Shown here piece by piece: positions 53,501 to 64,000 of a stretch of DNA of 64,000 bases (position 1 is its first letter; every line of letters starts with the position of its first letter). The DNA comes from Diplonema papillatum. Its lineage: Eukaryota; Euglenozoa; Diplonemea; Diplonemida; Diplonemidae. The DNA lies in NCBI GenBank assembly GCA_030068145.1, contig JAPJBO010000764.1:1-64000 (forward strand), read 5' to 3'. The notes beneath the pieces were generated by a model. The model saw only the letters and a list, made by a program, of their open reading frames with translations. It was not told where the DNA came from and made no database searches. The position numbers and the translations under genes were made by a program.

Positions 53501-53534
53501 CGGGTTTAATATGAAACGTGTTTAGTACGAAACG

Positions 53535-53608
53535 GTTTTAATACGAAACGTGTTAATTAAGAAACACCCCGGATCTGAAGCTATGAAACATTAACACGTT
53601 TCGTATTA
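53535..53608. mobile_element. Small hairpin element, copy 1
   Basis: TTTAATACGAAACGTGTTAA and its exact inverse enclose about 30 bases (AAGAAACACC to GAAACA). A second copy lies at 55651-55735, near the other boundary of the larger element. Possibly a very small foldback element. Confidence 0.6.
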
Positions 53609-55650
53609 AAAACTGCACTTCCATAGGGGTTTTAGAGTTAAAGTTCGCTTGAAATACCGGGGTTTTAGGGTCTCCGTGTGACCGTTCATGAATGGGTTCT
53701 CTTAGAGCAAGAAAGGGCTTTATGGTTTCGGATTGTATATTTAGTGCATGCTTTCGTTTTGGGTTATGGCTAGCCATGTCCGGGACTGTTTGTGACCGAC
53801 ACCAAGTACATTCCTTCGTGGAGTGTAATCTTGGGCCCCCCACGTTCTACAAGTTGAGCAGGGGTTGCCTTGTAGCCCGTACCGGTCTGTTGTCCGCGTT
53901 TTTATGTATTTTCTCGTAGAGTAGTGCTTGGGTTTCGCGACATTTGCGGTGCTTCACGTGGTGCGGGTTGCTTCCGCCCTAATATAAGGTTTTGAGGGGT
54001 TTTGTACTTAGAGTAAACTGGGGCTCGACACTAAAAAAAGGACGCAGGAAAATTGACAGAAAATCTGAACCCGTCAAAAAAGAAATAGGCACCAATTTCT
54101 TCGCCCGCGTCAGCCCTTCGCCCTAGCGAAGCAGATTCGACAATCCGGGCGAGTTTCGTGGTGACCGGGTTGAGTGACGCAAATTTACTGGAAGAGAAAG
54201 TTTCCGATCCAACAGGAGATGAGGCCGACCAATGTCTTCGTTGAAGACAGCCCCCAGGCAGTGTTGGCGGTGGCTCCCAGCTCTTGGGAGCTGGGAAGAG
54301 CCAGCGGGAGCTGGGTTTCTGGTGAAAATTTTGCTCGTGCGTGCAGCAGACCTTTTTTGACGATTTTTAGCTCGCGATAAGCTCCGATGAAGAGAACCGT
54401 GAAGAATGGACACGGGGGAAGAAGTATGTGCGTGGTTCGCGGGTCTAGGGCACCGGACACGGAAACCACCAGGTTAGTGACGGGAAGGACGGGAATCGAT
54501 CCCCTGGGTGGTGCCGTTTTTTTCGCTGTCCACGGAGCAGACCTTTTTTGACGATTTTTTGCGTGATCAGCTCCGATGAAGAGATCCGCAAAAAATAGAC
54601 CCGGAATCCCGGATATCCAAAAAATGTGCAAAGGTTTTCTCGCATTTTGGGGGAATTTTGAGGTGGCTTTTTATTGTGCCCTGCTGGCTCCCGCTGGCTC
54701 CTTCCAGCTCCCGAGCTGGCTCCCAAAAGCCGGGAGCTGGCTCCAGCTCCGAGAGCCACCGCCAACACTGCCCCAGGCCACCGGTTGCGGGGACAACGTT
54801 CTCGCCGAACTCCATCGCAACTTCAACGAATGTCTCGTACTGAGTGAATGCGCAGATTGCATCAACGTTCTGACTTCGCTGGTTTTGACCAAGAGCTTGA
54901 AGAACTGGCAAACGATGAATGCGTTGCTGTGGAGGTGGATGCGGTTCATGCTAGTCTTGGGGCTGGCGAGCACGAGAAGAAGCTGGATGGCAATCACCTG
55001 GAGAGGCTTTACTCCTTCTTTAAAAAGGGCAACTCCGCCTTTGCTTGCGCTGCCCTTCCATACGACCGGCTTACCCTGTCATCACTGACGCGTGCCCGCC
55101 TAATGAACACCTTCGTGAACGCTAGCGTGTCAGGAACTCGTGGTTGGCACTGGATTTGTAACAACTGACCGGTCGCTCCGAAGATGCGTTGTATCTTGCT
55201 CGCTTTCTGACTTTTGCGGAAGCAAGATAGTCAGCCACCTTGCAACGGTCTTTTCCGCCGACACCGCTCTTGGTTCATAGAGACGGACGCTCGAGGATGT
55301 CAACAACACGATTGGAGCTGCGGTTACCATTCCTGGCATCCCCATCTCCAATCTTCTCCGCGCCGGGAAGCTCCCGCACCGGCCCAGAGCTCAACCTTTT
55401 TTCAAAGGGAGCCAAGGGCCAGAACAGGAACTTTGACGCGAAAAAAAATGGCGAGGGGGTGAGCAGAGCCCGCCCACGCCTGTCGTCTTCATGCACAAGT
55501 GCCAGAACGCTCTTGTCGCTAATACTTTGACCGCGATACGTTTTTACTGCTCAAAGGCTCGATAAACCCAAGATTTTCGGGAACAAAAATGGGGGATCAT
55601 CATGGGGTTTCAACAGTTTTTCGAATTTCACTAAGTACGCCGACCCCATG

Positions 55651-55735
55651 TTTTTAGTACGAAACGTGTCAATTAAGAAACACTTTGGCCAAAAAACTAG
55701 CTAAGAAACATTTACACGTTTCGTATTAAACCCGC
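55651..55735. mobile_element. Small hairpin element, copy 2
   Basis: TTTAGTACGAAACGTGTCAA and TTTACACGTTTCGTATTAAA form the arms, enclosing AAGAAACACTTTGGCC to AAGAAACA. The loop is longer than in copy 1 and the arms have a few mismatches. Confidence 0.6.
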
Positions 55736-55888
55736 ATACGGTAGTCCCCTAAGGGCACATTTTCATTGGGAAGTACTGGGAGATGCACTTAGCAACTTTT
55801 TTGCAAATTCTTACCAGGAATTGTAGTGCAAAATAGGGACTAGTCCCCTAAGGGCACATTTCACATTGGGACTAGTCCCCTAAGGCAC

Positions 55889-56689
55889 TTTTCCCTAAAA
55901 CCATTTTTTGGTGGAAAAAAGTGTGTTCGTGGGGTGCAAAAGTTTTTGGGGGTTTCGGCTGGGGCTCCGGTTACGAAGCACATTTTTCCGGGGGCCAGTC
56001 GGCAAACCTGCCGCGGGGCAGAAGGTGAGGTAAAAAAAGAGAGAGAGAGAGACGAGTTAGAGAGAAAAAGACACAAACTTTTGACCCTGCATGGTATTTA
56101 GAGTTAAAGTTCGCTTGAAATTCCGGGGGTTTAGGGTCTCCGTGTGACCGTTCATGAATGGGTTCTTTTAGAGCAAGAAAGGGCTATATGGTTACGGGTT
56201 GTATATTTGGTGCACGCTTTCGTTATGGGTTATGGCTAACTATTTGTTAGAGTGTTTACTACTGAGCTTGTGTTCTAGGACAGCCAGCGAGCAGCGAGAG
56301 ACGGCAACGCGGCTGAACTTGACTCCAAGCGACAAAATATCCCACGTTTACCCCCAAAGTGGGGACATGCACGTCGACGGCGTCGGGAGACACTATGGGT
56401 AGATCGCTTGAGCATCATCCATTTTCAGGACCGGTGCATTCGGCAGGTGAGTTGCTTCCTCGGGTGCCGACTTCCCTGGCCGCTGTAAAGAACCGACCCC
56501 TGTTTGGTGGGATCTGATGAGCGACCACTCGGACAACTTAAGTCAGCTCTCGGTGCATCCCGCGTCGCCTGTCCTGCTGTCAAGATGAACCGACACCCTC
56601 TATGGGATCCGATGAGCAAGTACTCGGACACCTTAAGTCAGCTCTCGGTTCGTCCCGCGTCGCCAGCCCTGCTTGCCAAAAGTGGGCCA
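55889..56689. other. Intergenic with a long R4 copy
   Basis: R4 at about 56090-56235, collinear with 16573 and 53630 (TTAGAGTTAAAGTTCGCTTG through GGGTTATGGCTA). A short GA run with GACGAGTTAGAGAG lies at about 56038-56060. No gene recognised. Confidence 0.55.
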
Positions 56690-58045
56690 GGGTTCAACGT
56701 CAAGCAACGCAGCGAAAGAAGAAAAGGGGTGTCCGCCTGTGCGTTTCGGCAGCAAGCGTTTGTTTCGATGAAGAAACAAGTGCAGCAGAGTGCCCGGCGA
56801 GCCTGCGGTGCAACACGCTGGCATTTGCGAGGCAGCGAAGACGGGGTGTCCCCCCCCTGTTCTTTTCGGCAGCAAGCACCAGCACACTTTGTATCGATGA
56901 AGAAACAAGTGCAGCAGAGTGCCCGGCGAACCTGCGTTTTGCAATTGCCGAGGCAGCTGACGTGTCAAACAAGCTGTGCGTTTCCGCAGAGCATCAGCAC
57001 ACGTTTTGTCGATGAAGAAACAAAACGCGACAGACAGAGGGCGACGTAGGCACTGCCGAGACGGATGCGCAGGCGTCAATCGAAACAGCGAGAGACGGAG
57101 TGTACACCTGTGCGTCGGCAGCGAGACCACGCTTCGGTGAAGAAGTGTGAAAACGGGGTTTTGCCCGGAGGCTTCTCGTGATATTCTGCAGATGCTTTGA
57201 GCTATATTTGTGTCTATATTTTCATTCGTCTTCTTAACCATGGTTAAGTGCGCAAATGGTGGCAGCCGAAGCTGGTGAAGAAAGCGCGGCAGAGTGCGTT
57301 GCGAAGCAGGTGGATGTATATAGACACAAATACCGAGCGAGAAAAAGCGAGACAGCGAAATACGGAGTGTCTCCGCTGTGCGTGCCGACAAGCGAGCACC
57401 AGCACCCTTTGGCTGGACATTGTAGCGAAAATTGTTTGTGCGCGCGTGCGTAGTCCCTAGTTGATAGGAAATACGCAGTCGTCAACCGATGATGACGAAC
57501 GCGTTTGTTACCGTAAAAGAAGCGCGGCTGTGTACGCTGCGAGCGTTCGGACATCACAAGGATTTGCCGAGACGGATTCCCCCACGCACGGGCCAAGCGC
57601 AACAGCGAAAAACGTCTCCGCTGTCGGCAGCAAGCGGCGGCACGCTTTGTGTCGATGAAGAAAAAAGCACGGCGGGGGTGGGGGCACTGTGGGGGCTCGT
57701 TCACGGGGGACAATTTGCCCGAGGCGGAGCAATGCCCAGCTCCCCCCAGCGGACAGTGTGGCGATCAACAACTTCGGCGAGTTTGTTTGTGCGCGTGCCA
57801 AGTCCCTAGTTGACGATAGGTCTAACACGATACGCTGCCAACCGACTCTTCTTAATAATGACAGACGCGTTTGCTACCGTAAGAAAAGCGCGACAGAGTA
57901 GTACGCTGCGAACGTTCGGTCATCACGGACGTTTTGCCGAGGCGAATGCTCAGACACAGATGTCAAGCGAAACAGCGAAGAACGGAGCCGGCAGTGAACC
58001 AGCACGCTTTGCGTCGATGAAGAAAAAAAAGCGCGGACAGGAGGG
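56690..58045. repeat. Diverged tandem repeat region downstream of the ankyrin gene
   Basis: Recurring blocks include GTCGATGAAGAAA, CGGCAGCAAGC, AAACAGCGAA, TTGCCGAGRC and, in larger units, TTTGTTACCGTAAAAGAAGC and GTGCGTAGTCCCTAGTTGA. At least two large units of about 330 bp (57420-57660 and 57780-58020) plus shorter ones with GTGCAGCAGAGTGCCCGGCG are visible. Open frames are numerous but change between units, so I do not call genes. Confidence 0.6.
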
Positions 58046-58048
58046 GCG

Positions 58049-59164
58049 CTAGGCGCGAGGGACAATCTCACGGGACATTTTGCCGAGGAGGATGCTCTTC
58101 ACCTCCGGCGCCTCGGCCACGTCGACCGCGCGCTGCCCGCCCTGGTCGGCGTGGTGTGGGTTCGCGCCGCGGTCGACCAGATACTGCACGACGTCCGGCT
58201 TCCCGCCGAGGGCTGCCGCGTAGAGGGGGGTCTCCCCGTACTTGTCGACGGTGTCCAGGCACGCTCCGCGCGCGTGCAAGAACGACACAATACCCAGCTC
58301 CCCCAGCGCCGCCGCCCGCGACAGAGGTGTCCGACCGTCCGTATCAGCCACATCCACCGCCGCCCCCTCTTCGCACAGTAGCCTCACCGCCGGGAGTCTC
58401 CCGTGCAGGGACGCGACGTATAGAGGGGTCCTCCCGTTTTCAGCCGGCTGGTTCACAGCGGCGCCGTTTTGCACGAGGTACCGGAGCATCTGCAAATCGC
58501 CCGTCCACGCGGCTCTGTACAACGCCGTGCGCCCCGACTTGTCGGCTGCGTTGACGTTCGCCCCGTGCTCCCGCAGGCGACGGACGACCTCCCAGCGCTT
58601 GCTGCGGGCCGCGATGAAAAACGGCGACCAGCCCCCCTTCTCCGCCAGCTCTGCGTCGGCGCCGCTGCAGAGCAGCAGCGCAACGACGTCGACCTGCCCG
58701 GCCCATGCAGCTCGGTACAGCGCGGTTCTCCCGTTGGAGTCCTGCTTGTTGATGCTTGCCCCCGACAGCAGCAGCAGCGTGACTGTATCACAGTCCCCGC
58801 GGTGGGCCGCGATGCTCAGCGCCGTGCACCCATCATCATCGTCCCTGTCGATGTCCGCCCCCCGCGAAACGAGGTATGCCACGACGCCCCGCCACCCGCC
58901 GGCTGCGGCCAGGTGCAGCGGGCTCTCGCCGCCGCCGCCGCGCCGGTGCAGCTGCCACGGCACCGTCTCCTGTCCCACCCGAAACGCGGAGACTCGCTCG
59001 TCGTCCGCCGCCAGCCGGTTCCCGCAGTACAGCCGCTGGTCCCGATCCGGGATCCCCGTCCTCCCCATCACCGCGAGCTTCAAGCACGCGACCGTCGCCG
59101 ACCACGGCACCGTGACAGCCGCCGTCGTGCCGACGGGGAGCGCAACGTGGCACTGCAGCATCAT
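58049..59164 (-). CDS. Ubiquitin-like plus ankyrin-repeat protein
   Basis: An intact 371-codon single-exon gene with an ATG pair at 59164. Residues 5-77 are ubiquitin-like: GIPDRDQRLYCGNRLAADDE matches the IPPDQQRLIFAGKQLED segment, and the fold ends HRRGG at residues 73-77, where ubiquitin has its LRLRGG end. Residues 81 to about 345 hold eight 33-residue ankyrin repeats (G-x-TALYRAAWxGxxxVVxLLLxxGAxxN) plus a partial ninth ending VKSILLGKM. The likely role is a cytosolic adaptor that links a bound partner (ankyrin face) to the ubiquitin-proteasome machinery, or a precursor cleaved after the Gly-Gly. Both are inferences. It is the most GC-rich stretch in the area and lacks repeats. CT-rich leader sequence lies just upstream. 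Confidence 0.9.
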   Translation of the reverse strand: MMLQCHVALPVGTTAAVTVPWSATVACLKLAVMGRTGIPDRDQRLYCGNRLAADDERVSAFRVGQETVPWQLHRRGGGGESPLHLAAAGGWRGVVAYLVSRGADIDRDDDDGCTALSIAAHRGDCDTVTLLLLSGASINKQDSNGRTALYRAAWAGQVDVVALLLCSGADAELAEKGGWSPFFIAARSKRWEVVRRLREHGANVNAADKSGRTALYRAAWTGDLQMLRYLVQNGAAVNQPAENGRTPLYVASLHGRLPAVRLLCEEGAAVDVADTDGRTPLSRAAALGELGIVSFLHARGACLDTVDKYGETPLYAAALGGKPDVVQYLVDRGANPHHADQGGQRAVDVAEAPEVKSILLGKMSREIVPRA

Positions 59165-59388
59165 ATTCCCTCTCTCTCTCTCTCTGAACTTCTTACCTCG
59201 GACTTATTTCGGACCAGCCGCGTTGCTGCCCTTTCGGGAGGGGAGTTGCTGTGTGCTCCTGCAGTCTTCGTGTTTTTTTTTTCTCTTCTTTCGTACTTGA
59301 CCAACAGGTTCACCCCCCCGCACGCCAAGTCCGCCCTTCGGTATAAGTTCGTTCAGAACTTCACTCACTTCGTTGACGAAGTTCTTGA

Positions 59389-61287
<1,899 letters not shown>

Positions 61288-61500
61288 TCTGCCTTGTGCT
61301 CATTTCGAAGGAGGCTAGAGGGGGAGAAACCAATACAACTACAAAGTGGGTCTTTTTTGTTGAACGCTTACGCCCGCCACTAAACCCAGATTTACCTGTG
61401 TTTCGTGTGGGCTACAGCACATTTACCTCCTTTGATCTATCGCAACTGGCAGTCTCCTCAAGCATTTCCTACAAAGCAGGTGCTTATACAAAAAAAGTGC
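61288..61500 (+). mobile_element. SINE-like family B copy
   Basis: CTGCCTTGTGCTCATTTCGA through CAGGTGCTTATACAAAAAAA. It matches 32753-32975 at almost every position, so these two are probably recent. Confidence 0.75.
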
Positions 61501-61619
61501 TCCTATTCGAAAATCCGAAACTTCCTCGGATCGCCCGAGAACACGCAGAAACACGAACTGCGAGGGCACATTTGGGACGACTCCCGAGGTTTCTTGGACA
61601 ACTTACCAGCAAGGGATGG

Positions 61620-62480
61620 AGGCATGTAGAAGACATGGCGGACTCACTGCGGGTGCCAGGTTCGCGGTGACGAGAGTTGGTCGGCGTGACCCGCAGAGGG
61701 AAGCTAAGGTCCACCGGACTGCCGAAAGGGTGCACAAGACACGCGCGCAAAACCCCGAGCGACGCTGGCAGATGGCGCTCGTTGTGTTTTCATCAGTTCG
61801 CAGCGCAAACAAGGCAGCAGCAGGAAGGCGGCAGCGGCAAGGCAGCAGCAACAAGAAGGCAGCAGCGGAAGGCAGCGGCAGCAGGAAGGCAGCGGCAAGG
61901 CAGCAGTAGCAAGGCTGCAGCGGCAAAGCAGCGGCAGGCAGCAGCGGCAAGGCAGCAGCCGCAAGGCAGCAGCAACAGGAAGGCAGCAGCGGCAAGCAGC
62001 AACAAGAAGGCAGCAGCAGGAAGGCAGCAGCGGCAAGGCAGCAGCGGCAAGGCAGCAGCGGCAAAGCAGCAGCAGCAAGAGCAGAGGAAGCTCGGGTGTT
62101 GGCGCTGAGGAGACCAGCATGCTGGAACCCCAGTATGCAGAGACGAGCGTAGGGGTACGTTGGACAGATGCGCTCGTTGCGTTCTCATCAATTCGTAGCG
62201 GAAGCTCGGCGAGCGCTGAGAAGACGCATACTGGTATCCCAGCACGCAGGGACGGGCGTAGTTGTACGTTGGGCGGTTTCGCTTGTTGCGTTCCCATCGA
62301 TTCATAGAGCAAGAAGCCAACGGGTACGCGGGTTAAAAGCGCTGAGAAGGCGCGCCCGCTGGTATCCCATCACATGGAGATGGGCGTAGTTGTACGTTGG
62401 GCGGTTTCGCTCGTTGCGTTCCCATCGGTTCGTAACGCAAAAAGGGCAACGGGAGCTTGGGTGAAAAGCACAAGCACGGA
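61620..62480 (+). repeat. Degenerate repeats and CAG/CGG-rich block
   Basis: 61800-62080 is a GCAGCAGCGGCAAG-type tract. On both sides a unit of about 110 bp with TGCGCTCGTTGCGTTCTCAT and GGGACGGGCGTAGTTGTACG occurs about four times (61770, 62165, 62275, 62400), with steady divergence. Long frames across it are low-complexity. Confidence 0.7.
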
Positions 62481-62711
62481 GACGACGCGTACACTCATGC
62501 GGGATCGGCGTAGTGCCACGTTCTAACCGGTCAGCGCTGAGCCTCGATTCGTGGCGCCAAAAGGAAGAGCTCAGGCTCAGGTCAGCTGCACGTGCAAGAA
62601 TCGGTACAACGCCGAGCGGATGCGCAGATTGGTTTTCGACCGGCTCATCAACTCGTAAAGGAAGACGCCCAGCTCCTTCACGCGCCGATCAAGCTCCTTT
62701 CCTTCGCACTG

Positions 62712-63050
62712 TGAGTAAGGGGGGGAAAAGGTTTCTTGGGTTTGAAGAGCGCGTGGTGCTTGCACCACTGAGGCCAGGTTATTCAACCGCGGATTTAGTA
62801 GAAGGATTGTTCAGGAAACGGTCGCGAGCGAAACCCGACCAGGTAACGACCATTTCACTGTCTTCTTTGTTTTGTGATGCGAACATCACGAGGTGCTGTC
62901 CGAAGGCACCGCCCACTCCTGGGAGCACCACTCCTGCTTTCTAGAGTGAAAGTTCGCTTGAAACTCCGCGGGTTTTAAAGTCTCCGGGTGACCTTCATCG
63001 ATATGGGAAGATATCCTTTGTGCTCTGAGTGTCGTAAGAGTGGTGGTTAC
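62712..63050 (+). repeat. R10 copy followed by an R4 copy
   Basis: 62712-62905 matches 17622-17815 with few changes. 62940-63050 is an R4 piece (TAGAGTGAAAGTTCGCTTGA, GTCTCCGGGTGACCTTC). Confidence 0.7.
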
Positions 63051-63137
63051 ACGGGGTAGGGGGGCCCACGCAAGGCAAGCTACAATGGGGCAATTTGGGA
63101 CTATGAGGGCTTTTTTACCGCGTTTCAGCTGGAAAAC

Positions 63138-63515
63138 TCATGCAAAACCCCAAAAAAACACTACTGTGGAGTAGTTAGGGTGGTAGGAAGGTGGTTCAGC
63201 CCTCGGATCGAACACCTTCTCAAAGAATTTCCTGCTCGGCACAGTGTCCCCTATAGGGCAATTACCATGGAAAAAGGGGAATTTCACAGGAAAATAGATC
63301 TAATCGTGCATCCGAGGAGATGCTTCATGCAAAACCCCCCAAAAACACGACTGTGGAGCAGTTAGCGTGGTAGGAAGGTGGCTCAGCCCTCGGATCGAAC
63401 ATCTTCTCAAAAACTTCCTGCTCGGCGCAGTGTCTCCTGGGCAATTACCATGGAAAAAAGGGAACTTCACAGGAAAGTAGATCTAATCGCGCATTCGAGG
63501 GAGATGCTAGACCAA
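63138..63515 (+). repeat. Tandem duplication of about 188 bp
   Basis: CATGCAAAACCCC through ATCCGAGGAGATGCT (63138-63325) recurs at 63326-63510 with about 10 percent differences, including GTGGTTCAGCCCTCGGATCG / GTGGCTCAGCCCTCGGATCG. Confidence 0.85.
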
Positions 63516-63779
63516 ATTTTCGGAGACACGAAACGAAGTTGGCTATTTGAGGAATATGGAACTGGAATTCTGGAGAAAATGGCTTTTTTGCCGCAGTTTC
63601 TTTTTGCCGGCTTGCTAAATAATGGTTTCCATGCCGTACAAGGAAGACCAAGCCGGCCGTTTCCTGTGTCACATCGTTTTCCGGATGCCTCGACAAGTAG
63701 CATGCCATGCAAGACGGAGCCGGCTCTTTCGCAAACCACCAAAAGCCAAGGGACAGAACAGGGCACGTTTTCAAAGGGG

Positions 63780-64000
63780 CTTCCCCGGCGTAGTTCGCTT
63801 CCTCCTCGGTAAGGGGAGGACGGGCCCTGCGAGGCACGGGCACGCTTCTTCTTTTCTTTTGCTCGCCCCGAGACTGCTCGTTCTTTGCCATCATGGTTCG
63901 AACTTCTTCTTCGAGCTCTCCAAAGTGAGGACTCAGCAACTCGACCCCGACATCCTTCTTCGAACGTTGACTTGGCGGAGCTGCTTCACACACTTTGGCT
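63780..64000 (-). CDS. Possible exon running off the right edge
   Basis: The minus-strand frame is open to the window edge and encodes a mixed acidic/basic stretch (CEAAPPSQRSKKDVGVELL, GELEEEVRTMMAKNEQSRG, KKRRSVPVPRRARPPL, TEEEANYAGEAP). The composition is protein-like and possibly helical. It is not a repeat seen elsewhere here. The frame continues to 63445, but that part overlaps the 188-bp duplication and is probably non-coding. No clear splice site was fixed and no family was recognised. Confidence 0.3.

Larger units (their letters stand above)
53212..55888. mobile_element. Candidate element bounded by 50-bp inverted repeats
   Basis: 53212-53264 (GTGCCTTAGGGGACTAGTCC, then CAATGTGAAATGTGCC and a second AGGGGACTAGTCCC) is matched as an inverted copy at 55838-55888 with one inserted base. 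The 2.7 kb interior contains an R4 copy (53625-53830) and an inverted pair around 54255 and 54750 (GCAGTGTTGGCGGTGGCTC). It also has twin GACGATTTTT-GCTCCGATGAAGAGA segments (54355 and 54550). A 106-codon plus-strand ORF at 54848-55168 is unrecognised, as is an overlapping minus-strand frame. No transposase was identified, so this could be an element, or two insertions in opposite orientation. Confidence 0.45.

Overview
This is a stretch of eukaryotic nuclear DNA. Several features point that way: GT-AG introns with matching phases, long homopolymer and dinucleotide tracts, very low gene density, and a dense background of short dispersed repeats. Pieces of eukaryote-type 18S and 28S rRNA lie scattered in it. 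The protein set (PUF, SP-RING/PIAS, ubiquitin-like plus ankyrin, and a secreted bacterial-type solute-binding protein) fits a unicellular alga or other protist. I cannot name the species. Alveolate or chromerid-like algae are one possibility, but that is a guess.

Layout. 1-5452: a candidate transposon of about 3.9 kb (622-4562) with 19-bp perfect terminal inverted repeats and palindromic subterminal arrays. It carries a Cys/His-rich ORF and sits at the 3' side of a solute-binding-protein gene. 5453-18100: no recognisable gene, only MITE-like and SINE-like repeats. 18140-21010: two 5'-truncated copies of a retroelement-like 3' end that encodes the same Cys/His repeat module. 22200-30153: a multi-exon minus-strand PUF RNA-binding gene with an N-terminal ubiquitin-like segment. 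Its introns hold decayed copies of its own exon 3, a 29-bp satellite, a 59-bp minisatellite and SINE-like insertions. 30500-38000: repeats only. 38641-40146: a two-exon minus-strand SP-RING SUMO-ligase gene with a cluster of TATGTCCGACATA-like palindromes upstream. 40400-58000: simple repeats, foldback elements and rRNA fragments. 58049-59164: an intact single-exon minus-strand gene for a ubiquitin-like plus eight-ankyrin-repeat protein. 59400-64000: a CT tract, repeats and a possible exon running off the right edge.

Three of the confident genes bear on ubiquitin/SUMO-type signalling or carry ubiquitin-like folds (PUF, SP-RING, UBL-ankyrin). There is no evidence that they form a co-regulated cluster. 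Most of the window is accounted for by at least ten repeat families, called R1-R10 and by name below. They include two SINE-like families with shared ends that occur joined head to tail, a hAT-like MITE, and several foldback elements. All copy counts and boundaries were read by eye.
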